From: Acanthaster planci
Taxonomy: Eukaryota; Echinodermata; Asteroidea; Valvatida; Acanthasteridae
Assembly (NCBI RefSeq): GCF_001949145.1
Contig: NW_019091488.1
Location: 427,494 to 491,493, forward strand
DNA length: 64,000 nucleotides
Direction of reading: 5' to 3'
This document shows, in pieces, positions 37,450-49,002 of the stretch. A program made the position numbers and the translations under genes. Each line of letters opens with the position of its first letter. Position 1 is the stretch's first letter. The notes beneath the pieces are model-generated. The model searched no databases, had not been told where the DNA came from, and was given only the letters and a program-made list of their open reading frames with translations.

Positions 37450-38668
37450 TATGGAATTCCATATCTGCCGTCGCCTGTCGTGCGTTGCCCGTCGTGCGTC
37501 GCCCGTCGTGCGTCACCCGTCGTGCGTCGCCCGTCGTCCGTGGGTTTTTTTGTCACGATTGCTCAGTGGTATTTTAACTTTGACCCTTGATCGTTTAACA
37601 TACTTATTCGATCTATCTATCATGCCTGACTCTCATTTTAGCAGTAGAACTAGAAGATGTATTCGTTTTTGCAGTTGCGCCGAACTCCACTTGAAAGGAG
37701 AAATAATATCCTGACATCGGTAAAGGGATGTGTATATGAAATAATACCATTTTTGTTACATAAATAAATTAACAAAATAGACTTTTGTTAGGGTGGATTG
37801 TTTTTCTGTCTGTCTCTGCACGACATCCCACAGAACTGAATGTAAATAATGAATTATTTACAATGTTTGATTCCTTAATAGTTTTCATAAGAGACGAACT
37901 GATTCAACATTATTTTGAGGGCGGGTATACCTATGATTAATCTGCTGTATACTCCAAATTAGACATGACTTGAGTTGCAAGTAGGCTCACAGAAGTCTTT
38001 ACGCTACTTGTTTGTAACGTTGCTTGTTAGCCCCATAAATAATGCTGATATGCNNNNNNNNNNNNNNNNNNNNNNNNNNNNNNNNNNNNNNNNNNNNNNN
38101 NNNNNNNNNNNNNNNNNNNNNNNNNNNNNNNNNNNNNNNNNNNNNNNNNNNNNNNNNNNNNNNNNNNNNNNNNNNNNNNNNNNNNNNNNNNNNNNNNNNN
38201 NNNNNNNNNNNNNNNNNNNNNNNNNNNNNNNNNNNNNNNNNNNNNNNNNNNNNNNNNNNNNNNNNNNNNNNNNNNNNNNNNNNNNNNNNNNNNNNNNNNN
38301 NNNNNNNNNNNNNNNNNNNNNNNNNNNNNNNNNNNNNNNNNNNNNNNNNNNNNNNNNNNNNNNNNNNNNNNNNNNNNNNNNNNNNNNNNNNNNNNNNNNN
38401 NNNNNNNNNNNNNNNNNNNNNNNNNTTTTCAGGTGGCATTTTTACTTGCCTTATTGGGAAAAGATCCTTGGAAGTGAGTGGAATCATCACGTTGTCATTG
38501 GTTAATCCCCGGCTTTTGCAGGTCCTATGCAACCCATTTGATGGGCGACGCACGACGCATGACGGGCGACGGAAAATGGCATGTTTGGAACTGGTAAAGG
38601 CCAGAATTGGGACACAACAAAAAGCAAAAGGCGACGGACGACGGGCGACGGCAGATATGGAATTCCAT
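37450..38668. mobile_element. Terminal-inverted-repeat element with subterminal CGTCGTGCGTCGCC array, interrupted by gap
   Basis: Left end 37450-37480: TATGGAATTCCATATCTGCC, then GTCGCCTGTCGT. Right end 38635-38668: the inverted copy, ending in GATATGGAATTCCATA. TATGGAATTCCATA is itself a 14-bp palindrome. Inside the left end a ~14-bp unit near GCCCGTCGTGCGTC repeats four to five times. Inside the right end the complementary GACGGGCGACG words recur at 38541-38572 and 38629-38651. No transposase is visible, but 372 bp of the interior is unsequenced. Confidence 0.6.
38054..38425. other. Assembly gap (372 Ns)
   Basis: Undetermined bases. Open frames that run across it are artefacts. The gap lies inside the inverted-repeat element, which probably caused the assembly failure. 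Confidence 1.
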
Positions 38669-40199
38669 ACATCAAGGATGTTCGTACGCACATTATACCA
38701 AGTCTTAATACGATTGGGTATTGGACAGATCTTGGGGGCGAACCCCACCCCACCTAATTTTGCAGCATCTAACTTGGCAGCACATTATGTGCCCTTTGAT
38801 GTCAACTAAAGCATTCTCAACAGCACAGCCAGCACTGCCTGACAAAACTTTTCTCCAGTATATCCCCCAAAGTGTTGATTTATTTTAATATATTCTAACC
38901 ACAGAAAAAGAAGAATACTTGAATATTTAACATGTTGATCCTCAGCCCTGTTAAATAGCCGCAACGATGGTTGTATCCGTGGCTCATAGAACTCGGGTTC
39001 GCTTCACATACACCTAACACATCCCATCCTGATCTTGATGTCCTGCTCCCAAATTTCTCTCCTTTTCCCTAACACCTATGAAACTCGACAGATCACGACC
39101 GATGTCTCATATCGACACTGCATTTCATTTCAACCTGCGCGTCTGTCATTTTTATTAAGACCAGCAGCGGAATGAGATACGCTGCTTCGAGGCGCTTCCA
39201 CAATGGCCCAGGGCCGGGCTCAGTCGCTTGAGGGCCGTATAAGTATGGCTCGAGTGCGTCGTTCTGGCGGTGTCGATTCCTCGGCCAAATATCGACGAAA
39301 CGGGAAACCGGGTGGTTCTTCTCCTGAAATCATGTCGTAGGGAGGGGGGTCGTAAACACCTCAGAAGCATCCGATACGTGAGGAGCATCTGGCATTTTGA
39401 AAAGGGGGTCTTGCCCGCACCTCTTTCCCCTTCCTCTTTTCTCTCTTTTTCTCTCTCTCTTGTTGTGCATGCATTATAGTTTAGCTACGTGTAACTGAGA
39501 CGAATCCAATATCGCTCTCACAAACACACTCGGGCCATCTTTCTATGTCACCGGATATGCTGACTGGAACGATAGACATGTTTGTATTTTCCCACCGAAA
39601 TTATCTAACTTTAGTTGCTCGGGGCTGTTTTTAGTAGGAAGCCTTACTCACTCTTGAGGTGGTGCTGCTGTGTCAGGCTTCCTATACTGGTCAGTTGGTA
39701 CAGAAAGTGCATGTTGAAATAGAATACCTCCCTGAATATCCGAGAAAACTTTTTTGAAGGGGAAAAGAGTTTTCGACAAAAAGACTGGGATCACGTTCAG
39801 CTGACGCGGTATGATCATTTTGCTATCATGGGTCTGCCAGAGGTACAGGTGTATTAAAGGGATCAGTTGCCTTTAATACGTTCCCATTGGAAATTGCTAA
39901 ATACACATATGTTGTGAATTAAAATGCTTCCCTCCTCTTTCCGGACTGCAGCAATCTCCACGATGGGACATTCAAGCTGCAGGCTACCTTTGCACGAGGC
40001 CCTGTAAGTGAGGTGTTCCTTAATGTCGTTGGTCACCACAGTTTGAGGGGCCGTGTATTCGAAACCATTTGTAACCGCGCCTTAGAATGAGGTGCTGCAC
40101 GATAAATTAACTATATAATGAATGCTTCAGTGGTTAGAAAGAATTGCTTCTAAATTGACAAGCACGTCTTGAGCTACAATCCTCAACAAATAAAGTTAA
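38669..40199. other. Gene-free stretch with pyrimidine tract and small hairpin
   Basis: A CT-rich tract lies at about 39418-39458. A perfect 10-bp stem GTATTAAAGG / CCTTTAATAC with a 9-nt loop lies at 39851-39879. No gene was recognised. Confidence 0.5.
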
Positions 40200-40760
40200 G
40201 TAAGCTTACTTCGAGTGACGCTAAGAGGCTCCTCTGTTTGACACCGTACGCCGCTTGAAAAGCCAAACGCCGGCCGGGTCCCGCGGATGGCACGGCGAGC
40301 AGATAAATCACCGGCAATAAACATACTCAAGCGTTCAGAATTTTCTCTAACCGGTGTGGTAGGCCCTTGATTGCGCGGCTGCCAAGATACGCCGTTGCCC
40401 TTTCCCCTCAACTAGCTCGCCCAACCTCTCCCGGGCCCTGTCGAGCCAGCAACCCGACTAAAAGTTAATAACCTATCGACCCTTTGATGTCGCCGAAGAT
40501 CTCTGCGAGGCTGTTGCTGGGATCTGGCATCGCCCGTCGGGACACTTGTTTTTCGGTTTGCCCCCATCCTCTGACCCTGGTACGGCGTACGCCGTCGGCA
40601 AGGGTGATAAGCGAGGCATAGAGCATAGGAGCTTAGCAACCCACCGATGTGACGCGGAGCAAATTGAAACCGATGGTTATAAATTAAGTCATCGCGCCAC
40701 CGCCGCTCAGGTAAAGTGGAAGGTACAGTAACCATGCGGTGGTGAAGATTTACAAGCTCG
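40200..40760. other. CpG-rich island, possible regulatory element
   Basis: About 560 bp of dense CpG against AT-rich flanks. It contains a perfect 14-bp palindrome ACGGCGTACGCCGT (40582-40595) and words such as ATAAATCACCGGCAATAAA. Frames here (including a 139-codon minus-strand one, 40412-40831) show no recognisable protein. It could be an enhancer, or an unmethylated or decayed promoter; this is inference from composition only. Confidence 0.35.
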
Positions 40761-40779
40761 CCATCTCTGGGATGCACCA

Positions 40780-41190
40780 GAGGCGATAATGAAAGGAGAA
40801 AAAAAAACGTCGAGATGTACGTGAAAAGCACCGCTATTACATGCTCAGATTTGCTTGAATGGCTTAGGCGTGAACATATTGACAGATTGCTTTGGCTAAG
40901 CTGTAATTGAAAAATTACAGAAAGGAGGGAGGTTTGCTCAAAGGCCTTCCTGGAGAGACAAACAACTTGAGGGCAGTTGAGAGCTGCCTATTCAATGACA
41001 AGCTTAAAGCGTGGGGGTGAGAAGTGATACATACTTTCTATCTTTTCAAGTTTCCTCTATTTTCTCTTATTAGGCCTATATTACATTGTATTTATGGCTC
41101 GTATTCATTTTACGTGTATCCTTGATTTGTATTTTAATGAATGTATGGAAATAAATATTGTTTTCGAATTTGAATTTGGAATATTTTTCA
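40780..41190 (+). mobile_element. Possible 3' end of a LINE
   Basis: The stretch ends in AATGTATGGAAATAAATATTG followed by degenerate TTCGAATTTGAATTTGG. An A/T-rich end with a polyadenylation-like AATAAA and short (TTTGAA)n repeats is typical of many invertebrate non-LTR retrotransposons. No reverse-transcriptase frame is present upstream, so it would be a 5'-truncated copy. A small perfect hairpin CTGTAATTGAAAAATTACAG lies at 40901-40920. Confidence 0.3.
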
Positions 41191-43674
41191 GTTCTTTTAC
41201 AAACAAACCAACACATATCTACTTTGTTTCGGGGCTTCTAGATTCAATTTAATATTGAGGAGTTACTGTCCAGTAGTTCTTGCTTTTCACAAAATGGCAT
41301 CGTTTTCTCCAAAGCTTCGGCTGAAAAAACGGCTACCTCTCCCACCTGACCAAAAAAAAAAACAGTTTGAAATACAAACATGCATGCAGCTGTTGTGTGC
41401 AAATACCATGCTTACACAAATTTGCTTCCCGTACCATGCAAAATATTCGTAACCCAACACGCTGTCTCATGCAGCACCACATTAAAGCCTTCGCAGAAAC
41501 AGCAAGACGAAATTTTGGTCTTTTGATGCTAAGATTACAATAAAAATACCGGTCATCATTAATAATTCCACCGTCGAATGACACCATGGAATTAAATTGG
41601 GCGCGCTATTATGGAAATGTTGAGAGGAGTCGATATCGACCAGGTCTTGCGGGGGAAAAAAAGCTGTTAAAATGGTCAAAAGACGACATAGATTTGCATT
41701 ATAGGAAGAGGCAACTGCTCATGAAAATTATGGAAGCATGTAGTCAAGCAAGCATCCATACAATTGTTTGGATAATAAAATCCAAGAACCGGTCGATATC
41801 TAATGATTGTGTGCACTCCACGGGAACAGGCACGTGTTGCGATTATCCATAATGTTTTTCTATACAGAATAGTAAGTGTGGAACTGAAATCGGATCCAAG
41901 AGTGGTTTTATGCAAAACGTAGTTGACCGTGATAAAAAAGCCCTTGCATTAGGATTTCGAATTATAATTTTACAAGAACAGAAGCTTATTTTTTACGAAA
42001 AAACTCTGAAAAGTGCATACATCTGTGAATGTAAACATTACCGAATTAAACTTTCACCGATCCTTTGTTTTAATTTTAGCTTCGCTTAACCATCATCACT
42101 CTAGAAATTGACAGGTCATAAAATACAGTTATTAACAAAAACAATGAAGGTTTTGGAAATACATTCAAAACTGTTTCAGAGGTAGACAGATTTAAATAAA
42201 AAAATAAATGAACTTCATTCAAAGTACAAAGAAAGATTTAAAATTTTAAAGTATTTTGATAGAAACATGAAAACATGTTTGAGTGATCAATTGCCCATCT
42301 TCCAAAATCCAATTGACAAGTTGGCTGATTAATAAATTTTGATTTTCCAACTTCCAACCCCCACCCTTCCTTCTTTTAGAAAAGTTTCAAACACTGTTTT
42401 CAGTAAACATGCATACAGTCTGATGTTCTGTTGCTATAATCATGTTACAAGCTAAAATTTGTGATGGCACTTTTGCACGGATAAAAGTGACACTTTCACG
42501 TATCATCTGGCCACTTCTACTTCGACGACTGCTCCCCGCCATGGTGAGCCGTAGGGTCTGTGTTTCAACGGCAGAGGGCGTAGTCTTACCCTCATTGTGG
42601 TGTCGGGCCTGGTCAAGATCAAGGCTAATTCGCAATGTTACAGCATGCTGTTGAACATGTTAGGATATGTTATTTTTCATGTTGGAGCAGCACCAAATCA
42701 CCAGTCCAGTCGAACACGTAGAGCTTGCATGGAAGAGTTCACCCATCAGTGTCATTTACAAAGTATCTCATTTGTTCTATTCACTAGCGAAACAACAATG
42801 GACCATTTCTCTCTATTTAATAGGCAGTGACAAAAATACTCAAGACAGGGTTGTTTCCTGACACATTAAGCCAGACTTCTAGACCGACTGTTTTCTCATG
42901 CATGTACTATAATGTACATATTTGCACGAGTGCAAGCGTGTATGGAACTGCGGTGACGCAGACCGCTCTTGCAAACGATTACATTGTAGTACGTTTGGAA
43001 AACCACCCCGAGTCTATCAAGCAGGGGCGAAGGAGTGGATCTTTCTGAAGACGCACCTATCTAGGAATTGAACAGGGCCAACATATTACAAGCGGCACTT
43101 TCACCTTCCCGTGTGTGATTCTTTACAGGGTGAATATAAATGTGACACGTGTCCAAAAATAAAATCTCCAGTTTCCCTTCAAACCTGGATACGTTACCGT
43201 GTCTAGACGACTGCGGATTCCGCCATTACAGATTCCGACGCAAGTCCAATTAAAATCAAGTCTACAACCCTGAGGGCCGAGTTGATGCATTTTTCTTTTA
43301 GACCCCATTGTAACCTTTGAGGGGCCTATCGAATTGCAAAACAATAACGCCAGAAGTATGGTTATTTCGAAGGTGTGCTTACAATTGCCTGAGGGATTTA
43401 TTTTAATGAATAGACTTCGGCGAAAAAGATCCCCCGTCGATTGGGACATTGCTTTTTGGAAAAGTGCAATTTGACAAAAATGTGAGTTAATTTATCACCG
43501 TCACGACCAACGACCAAATGAGGCATTTTGGGGTCAACCATGCAAAAAATCTATCCACCGCATTCTCGAGCCATCTTTTGTCGGCTCTGACGCAACTCAG
43601 TGCTAAACAATGCATTTTAAATCACAACACTGTGGTCAAGAAGTTGCCTCTTTCGAAGGGAGAAAAGCGAGAGA
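41191..43674. other. Gene-free stretch
   Basis: AT-rich unique sequence. Several frames of 80-108 codons have no recognised content. Confidence 0.5.
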
Positions 43675-43698
43675 GGGGGGAGAGAGGGGCGGGAGGGG
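43675..43698 (+). other. G-quadruplex motif
   Basis: Four G-runs (6, 4, 3 and 4 Gs) are separated by loops of 5, 1 and 1 nt within 24 bp. This satisfies the usual G3+N1-7 rule. It lies in a GC-rich patch (43640-43810). Confidence 0.6.
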
Positions 43699-43836
43699 TA
43701 GTGCAAGTGGAATATTAAGACTGAGTGGGTCGGTGAGGTTGGATTCTCCTTCGCGCAACGGAGTGGAGGGGTGGAGCGACCGTGGCGAGACAGTGCACGG
43801 TGAACCTACAAATGTCTAATCACTGTTTCTCGGCCA

Positions 43837-43879
43837 CTGGACTGCACGCTCTACTGCTAACAAACAAGAGGCAGTCCAG
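43837..43879. other. Short imperfect hairpin
   Basis: Perfect 9-bp arms CTGGACTGC / GCAGTCCAG, plus an inner CTCT / AGAG pair after a 3-nt bulge. It is too short for a microRNA precursor. Confidence 0.45.
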
Positions 43880-44589
43880 CGCGTCTGAGACTCGCTTGAC
43901 CTAATCACTTCCCAGAAATTAATCGCCTCCCTCGTCGACAGACTTTAAAACTGCTAGACGTGTGTCGTCTATCACGCTGCCGTCCCTTTGCCTACTTAAT
44001 GCATCGCCATGCCCCGCGTTTGCGTGTCAGAGGTTTCGCGCACCGGACAAAAAAAGGGGGAAAAAAACAAATCGTTCCGAATTTCCTCATTTGCCAAGCA
44101 TCAGGCAATTTATTTGTGGGAAGCAGCAGTGATTCCAGCGTAGCAGAAATGCAGACAATTTATTTCGGGCAGCCAACTCCAGGGTCTGCGCGTAGTTTAC
44201 GCCTGAAATGCAGTCGCCGCGTTTTCCACCTCAATCAACGTCTCCTACTCTCCGTCCGCGCTGCACCCTAGTCCGCGCTATAAATCAACACCTGATCTCA
44301 TTATCACACTCAGTAAGAACCCAACAAAGAGAAAAGAACTCTGCATTTGCTTTTTTTTCTGAACAAGTCGGTGCGGAAGAGAGAAGATTTAACTGGTTTT
44401 GGCATCTGGCTTTCGCGACCTTAATTCTGAACAATCACGAAACGCGCCGCGGAATGACAACACGGGGGTCCAAATTGGTTTCACACCCCGGCCGTGAGTT
44501 CCTTGTGAAAAACACATGCCACGCTAGAATAGGGTCTCATTTCCATAGATTACGCGCTAACGATCGAAAATAGGAACTTGACCTGGGAC

Positions 44590-44870
44590 AAGGAGCTCCT
44601 CGAAAACACCCACCGGCTTCCTCTGCTGCTCTAGAGATGGATGTCGCGGCCGCGACATGCCACAGGGAGTATGGCGGCCGGACGCTGCAGAGACGGATCG
44701 CTGTTGGTGGTTTAATTAAAGAGATTCCTTCTTTCAGGCTCTCCGGCGGCCAGATGGCTCGTCGGTGTCGAAGAATGCCGAGAACGGGCAAAATGTTGCA
44801 ACGCGGCATTTTCGTTTGATGAGCATTACGCTTACAAATATATCACAGGTACTCCGGATTATCAGCCTTT
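44590..44870. other. GC-rich patch with an 18-bp CpG palindrome
   Basis: Contains the perfect palindrome ATGTCGCGGCCGCGACAT (44641-44658) and GGTTTAATTAAAGAG (44709-44723), a homeodomain-like AT core in a GC-rich setting. Frames on both strands carry no recognisable protein. It is a regulatory-element candidate by inference. Confidence 0.35.
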
Positions 44871-45615
44871 TGCCAAGGTGATGTTTCATAATTAGAAGGT
44901 CACAGTCGATTAGAATGTACAATGCTTACTTCAGGAATTAGCCAATTACTTTTTTACCCCTTGTCGTTTTGACACAGGCCATTCCAGTTGTTTCGTAAAT
45001 GTCCACAACAGAAAACAACTCTAGGCTTACTTTGATAAACGATTCGTACCGATTCAGAGCCTGACTGGTACGCTGAAAAAGCAAAACAAAACGCAATCCT
45101 TCCCCTCGTTTATAGTGATTGAGGACTTTTTTCAACGCTTTCTTGCCGTCAGTTGTAAACTTTAAATACCACACACATTCAGAATATTGATGGATATGAT
45201 TCAACGGTCAAACATTACCTTTTTGGAATTAGACACGTAATGTTTAGAGCAAAAACATGTATACACTCGAATAGTGCGATTGTTTTAATTAAACACGGTG
45301 TGAGAGTGTACCCTCTGGGATGATAAATCTACACTGTCTACCAGAGCATGGAGGTAGAATCAATGAATCCATGACCAGAGCCACCACTGTTAGCCTTTTT
45401 GTACTTTGTACTGACTTTCAGCTCCGAGATAGTGAGCAGTACTCGAAAACGTGAATATTCCCGCGTTCAGATCGTTGTAAGCCCGATATCATCCGCGAGA
45501 GGACGCTGTAGTACTTATTTGGACAGAACTATATGTCTAGATGCTCATTTCGCAACTTTTTCCGTAAACAGCTTTCCGTTTGGACAACGGTGGTATGCGA
45601 AGCCGTGCCCCAACG
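44871..45615. other. Gene-free stretch
   Basis: An 88-codon minus-strand frame (44938-45204) has protein-like composition but no recognised family and no convincing splice sites. Confidence 0.4.
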
Positions 45616-45907
45616 GTACGGAGCCCCTAAGGGGACAGGCACAATGAGATTTTTTTTCGTTACCTCGACTAATTGTTTCGTTATTATTTCTCTCGAAATA
45701 TTGAGAGAGAACGAAATGATTTTGAGGGAACAAAATGATATTTCAAGGGCACGAAATGTTACTGCGAGGGATCAAAATGATATTCCGAGGGAACGAAATA
45801 ATATTTCGAGGGAACGAAATAATATTTGGAGGGAACGAAGTAATACTTTGAGGGAACGAAATATAAAAAAAATTCCCATTGTGCCTGTCCCCTTAGGGGC
45901 TCCGTAC
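45616..45907. mobile_element. 292-bp foldback element with 21-bp internal minisatellite
   Basis: The ends are ~42-bp inverted repeats. The left begins GTACGGAGCCCCTAAGGGGA, then CAGGCACAATG. The right is its inverse, ending GGGCTCCGTAC. Each terminal repeat contains the inner palindrome CCCCTAAGGGG. The core (about 45695-45862) holds eight 21-bp units near GAGGGAACGAAATAATATTTC. A partial inverted unit at about 45675-45698 lets the core fold back as well. GTAC at both extremities may be part of the repeat or a target duplication. No transposase is present. Confidence 0.85.
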
Positions 45908-47594
45908 AAAAAAAGATGAAAAGGCGGGAGGGGGCTTGGTCGACCAGAAATTATGTTTGGTATAGAAAAGGGTTCAAAATAAGAGCTCAGTCTGTGGTTT
46001 GAATCTCATATGATAAAATAGGAACCTGAATTACTTAACTGCTTCTGCATGATTAGCCTACGTGGGTGGGGGCAAGAAAGAAGGAAAAAGCAAAGTTCGT
46101 TCGAGCTGGCTTGGTTAGTGTGGTAGAGAACGATGAGGTTTATTATTGTAGGTATCCGCTGATGAATCACAGAGGGCACTGTTTTCTTAGTTTTGTTTTT
46201 CCCCAAGGCTATTTCCTGGAGGGAAAGATAAACTTTGAAAGGTTATTTTATGTACTGCCCAAATCTGTAAGCTTATTGACAGCTCTATTTGACGCGTAAT
46301 CGACTCTCAAGCCTGACTTGTTAGCATGGGACCCATATCACAGAATTCCCTCGTTTGGAAACAGCGGTGGGCAGACAGATCGGGTTCAATTTCTCACTTT
46401 CTTATGTTTATCTCAGATTGTTTTCTGTTGGAAGAAAATCAGACGTTGCTTAATTTCTTTCTTTGTTTCGTTAAAAGGGAAAGCACACTTCCTCCAACAC
46501 GTACCATCGAAATTGATAAGCCTTGCTTATAAGCATGGCACAAATATCGCCACTTAAAAAAAAAGAAAAGTGTAAAAGTTTCATTTATTAGTTTTGGTAA
46601 GAAGCTGGGTCGGTTCTTGCAATTTTTCGACCAGATATGACAACAAAAATTATAATACCCTGCTGGCATAATGTTCTAATTTCACCTTTACTCCGCCCGC
46701 TTTTGTGAATGTTCGAGCTGCCGCCGTTGTTTCATCGTGTAAACGTGGTATTTCTTTTATCATTTTCCGATTCATGTCCTTACTCTTCGCGCACGATTCA
46801 AATCAACCAATGAAATTGGCAATTTAGCACTCGCAGACCCTTCACAAAGCACGTCCCTAAACGACTGAATCGCTAGTCTCTAAAACTTTTCGGTGGGTTG
46901 TTTTGGATACTTGGTCTGAGAATTCTGACGACAACTGAAACCACCTGCGGCTTGTCTGCTTTGGCCAAGGGGTTATTGTCTCTGCTGCCTTGATCCCCAA
47001 AGACCTTTTGTAAACAACTCTCATTGTAGCTATTATAACGCATCTGTATCTGCTGTTTCTTTTTAATTAACTTGGACTGGGCGGTTTCACCCTAATCCAC
47101 CTCAATTTACTCTGCCCTATATTTCGGTACAGACACTTTCTTTCCCTGAAATGCTCCCCGTTTTGTATTTCGCTAGACGCCTCGCGTCTTGTCCGATTTC
47201 ATTAGCAAGACGTTTACACGTGATGATTCGAAATTGTTTTTATCTAGGTCGCCAATTTTGAGCATACCCTCTGTGACCGCTCATCACATGCTAATCGCTT
47301 TTGTTTTTCTTGGGGGGGGGTCGATGTCTGTGATTTTACTTTTGTGTGTAGTTGCAAATAGTCAGCCATGCACGTGTTCAGTGGGCGTGCAGGATCGTGA
47401 AATAAATGACCACCATGTTGATATCTAAGTTTTCGAACGTTTATTTTGGAGGCAGAAATGCTGAGGGAAGCGCAGAACAAGGGTTTGATCACGGTTATAA
47501 TTCTTCCTTCTTTCTGGAAGTATTATTATTATTGAGTCATTCTGGTTTTAATGAAAACAAAGATTCCTCACAAGTTCCCTAGGCACAGTAGCTC
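45908..47594. other. Gene-free stretch
   Basis: No gene was recognised. Short frames only, including a protein-like but unidentified 77-codon frame at 46066-46299. Confidence 0.45.
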
Positions 47595-47790
47595 GCAAAG
47601 CCTGTAGAGAGAAGACAATGATAAGCAGTTACAGTTTTAGAGGTGGGAAGAAACCCCAGAAGAATATTCTGGGTGAAACACACGAAATCAGGTAGGGACT
47701 GAAACCCAATCCACATGTGGACTGAGCTGGGAATTGAACCCAGACCGCAGAGATGGAAGGCGAGGAAAGAAACAATAGGTCAACCTGACT
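47595..47790 (-). mobile_element. tRNA-derived SINE, copy 2
   Basis: On the minus strand CGCCTTCCATCTCTGCGG leads into GGGTTCAATTCCC (47729-47741), a full Pol III B box. Then come CAGTCCACATGTGG, TTGGGTTTCAGTCCC, GTGTTTCACCC, GGGTTTCTTCCC and CATTGTCTTCTCTCTAC. It matches the diverged copy at 19185-19345 in word order. The A box is decayed. This is the better-preserved copy. Confidence 0.7.
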
Positions 47791-48873
47791 CCCAATCAAA
47801 CAACAAAGATAGAGTGTTCAAAAAGAAGGCTGCGCAGGCAAGACAAAGTATTAAACGGGGAAGGCCAACATCAGATAGATTATTAGTATGGGACTTAAAA
47901 TAGCAAAAAAAGGGGGGGGGGTTGAAATTTAATCTTGTAAGCCTACAAAGTAATAGTACCCTGTAGCGTCTTTTGAGTGAACGGACGCGTGCCTTAATTT
48001 GGTACCCATCGAGGCGTAAAACGCATCATGACGCGTACAAAACCAGTTACTTTTTCCCGTGCACGCGGACAGGGCATCGATCGTTATCTCTGTACAATTT
48101 TCGGTTCAACGAAGCTGTTTGTTCACATCGCCGATCAGCGACTACAAGATGAGAAGCTTCAGGGATCTCGTCAGTTTACAGATACCATCTTAGGAATTAG
48201 AAAAACACTCCGAACGTTCCGAGGAAGAAGGAAAGGCACCCAGCCACGCTTTTGCTTATTTGTCGCTACTATCGGCACGTACATACATAAGCCACTGATG
48301 GACTGTTTTGACGATGGACGCTGATAGTAATTGTTCCTGTTAGACGTGAAGGTTTGAGTGCAACGGTGAAGCTTGGAACATCGTTTTCAACAACAAGTTA
48401 GCACGATATGCGTGGTAGCAGGTCATTAAGCCTCAGATTGCCCACGCCGGCAAAACCACTGTTCGCTTCCTTACTAATTCTCCGATACATGTATTAGAGT
48501 GCTTTGCGACCCATAAATAATTATAGAGGGTTCCAAAAAAGAAAAACAAGAAGTGAAACTATTAGCAGGGCTATCTGCAGCTTGCACCCGTGAGAAATTA
48601 GGCTGAAATTTTGCCATAAAGATGCTCCATTTTGCTAGGGAGTGTATCAATTTTCAGAATGGCTACGGGCTTTCACGACTCTACTCTTAGAGGTAATAAT
48701 CTTTTATGCAGGGAAACTTCCCCTAAAAGTCATCATTGATAAACCACTGAAAATTAAAGGGATAGTAAAATGGGCCGAATTTGCTGCGTGTCTCAGACAC
48801 ATGGGAAATTGTATCTTCCTCCATTTTCTGAAACCATATATCATTATTCTCTGAAGAGTATCGAGTGTATTGC
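47791..48873. other. Gene-free stretch
   Basis: A 98-codon plus-strand frame (48028-48324) is not recognised. No other feature could be supported. Confidence 0.45.
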
Positions 48874-49002
48874 GCCTCCGAGGGTTTGTAACGCGTTGAC
48901 TAATCACACTGGGCGAAATCTGTCGATCCAGTAAGCATTTTGGAAAGGGTCGACAGATTTTGCGCGTTGTGATTGGCCAAAGCGTTGCAAACTCTTGGAG
49001 GC
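48874..49002. mobile_element. 129-bp hairpin MITE-like element
   Basis: The left arm (48874-48930) and right arm (48947-49002) are inverted copies over ~56 bp. They share GCCTCC, GGTTTG or GTTTG, AACGC, AATCACA and AAATCTGTCGA words in matching order with scattered mismatches. The loop is about 16 bp. It has no coding content and nearly its whole length can fold, as in palindromic MITEs. Confidence 0.75.

Noticed and set aside
37975-38809. Long frames on both strands across 38.0-38.8 kb
   Set aside because: They exist only because unknown bases of the gap contain no stop codons.
39418-39458. CT-rich tract as a splice acceptor region
   Set aside because: No AG with an open coding frame follows. 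It is simple low complexity.
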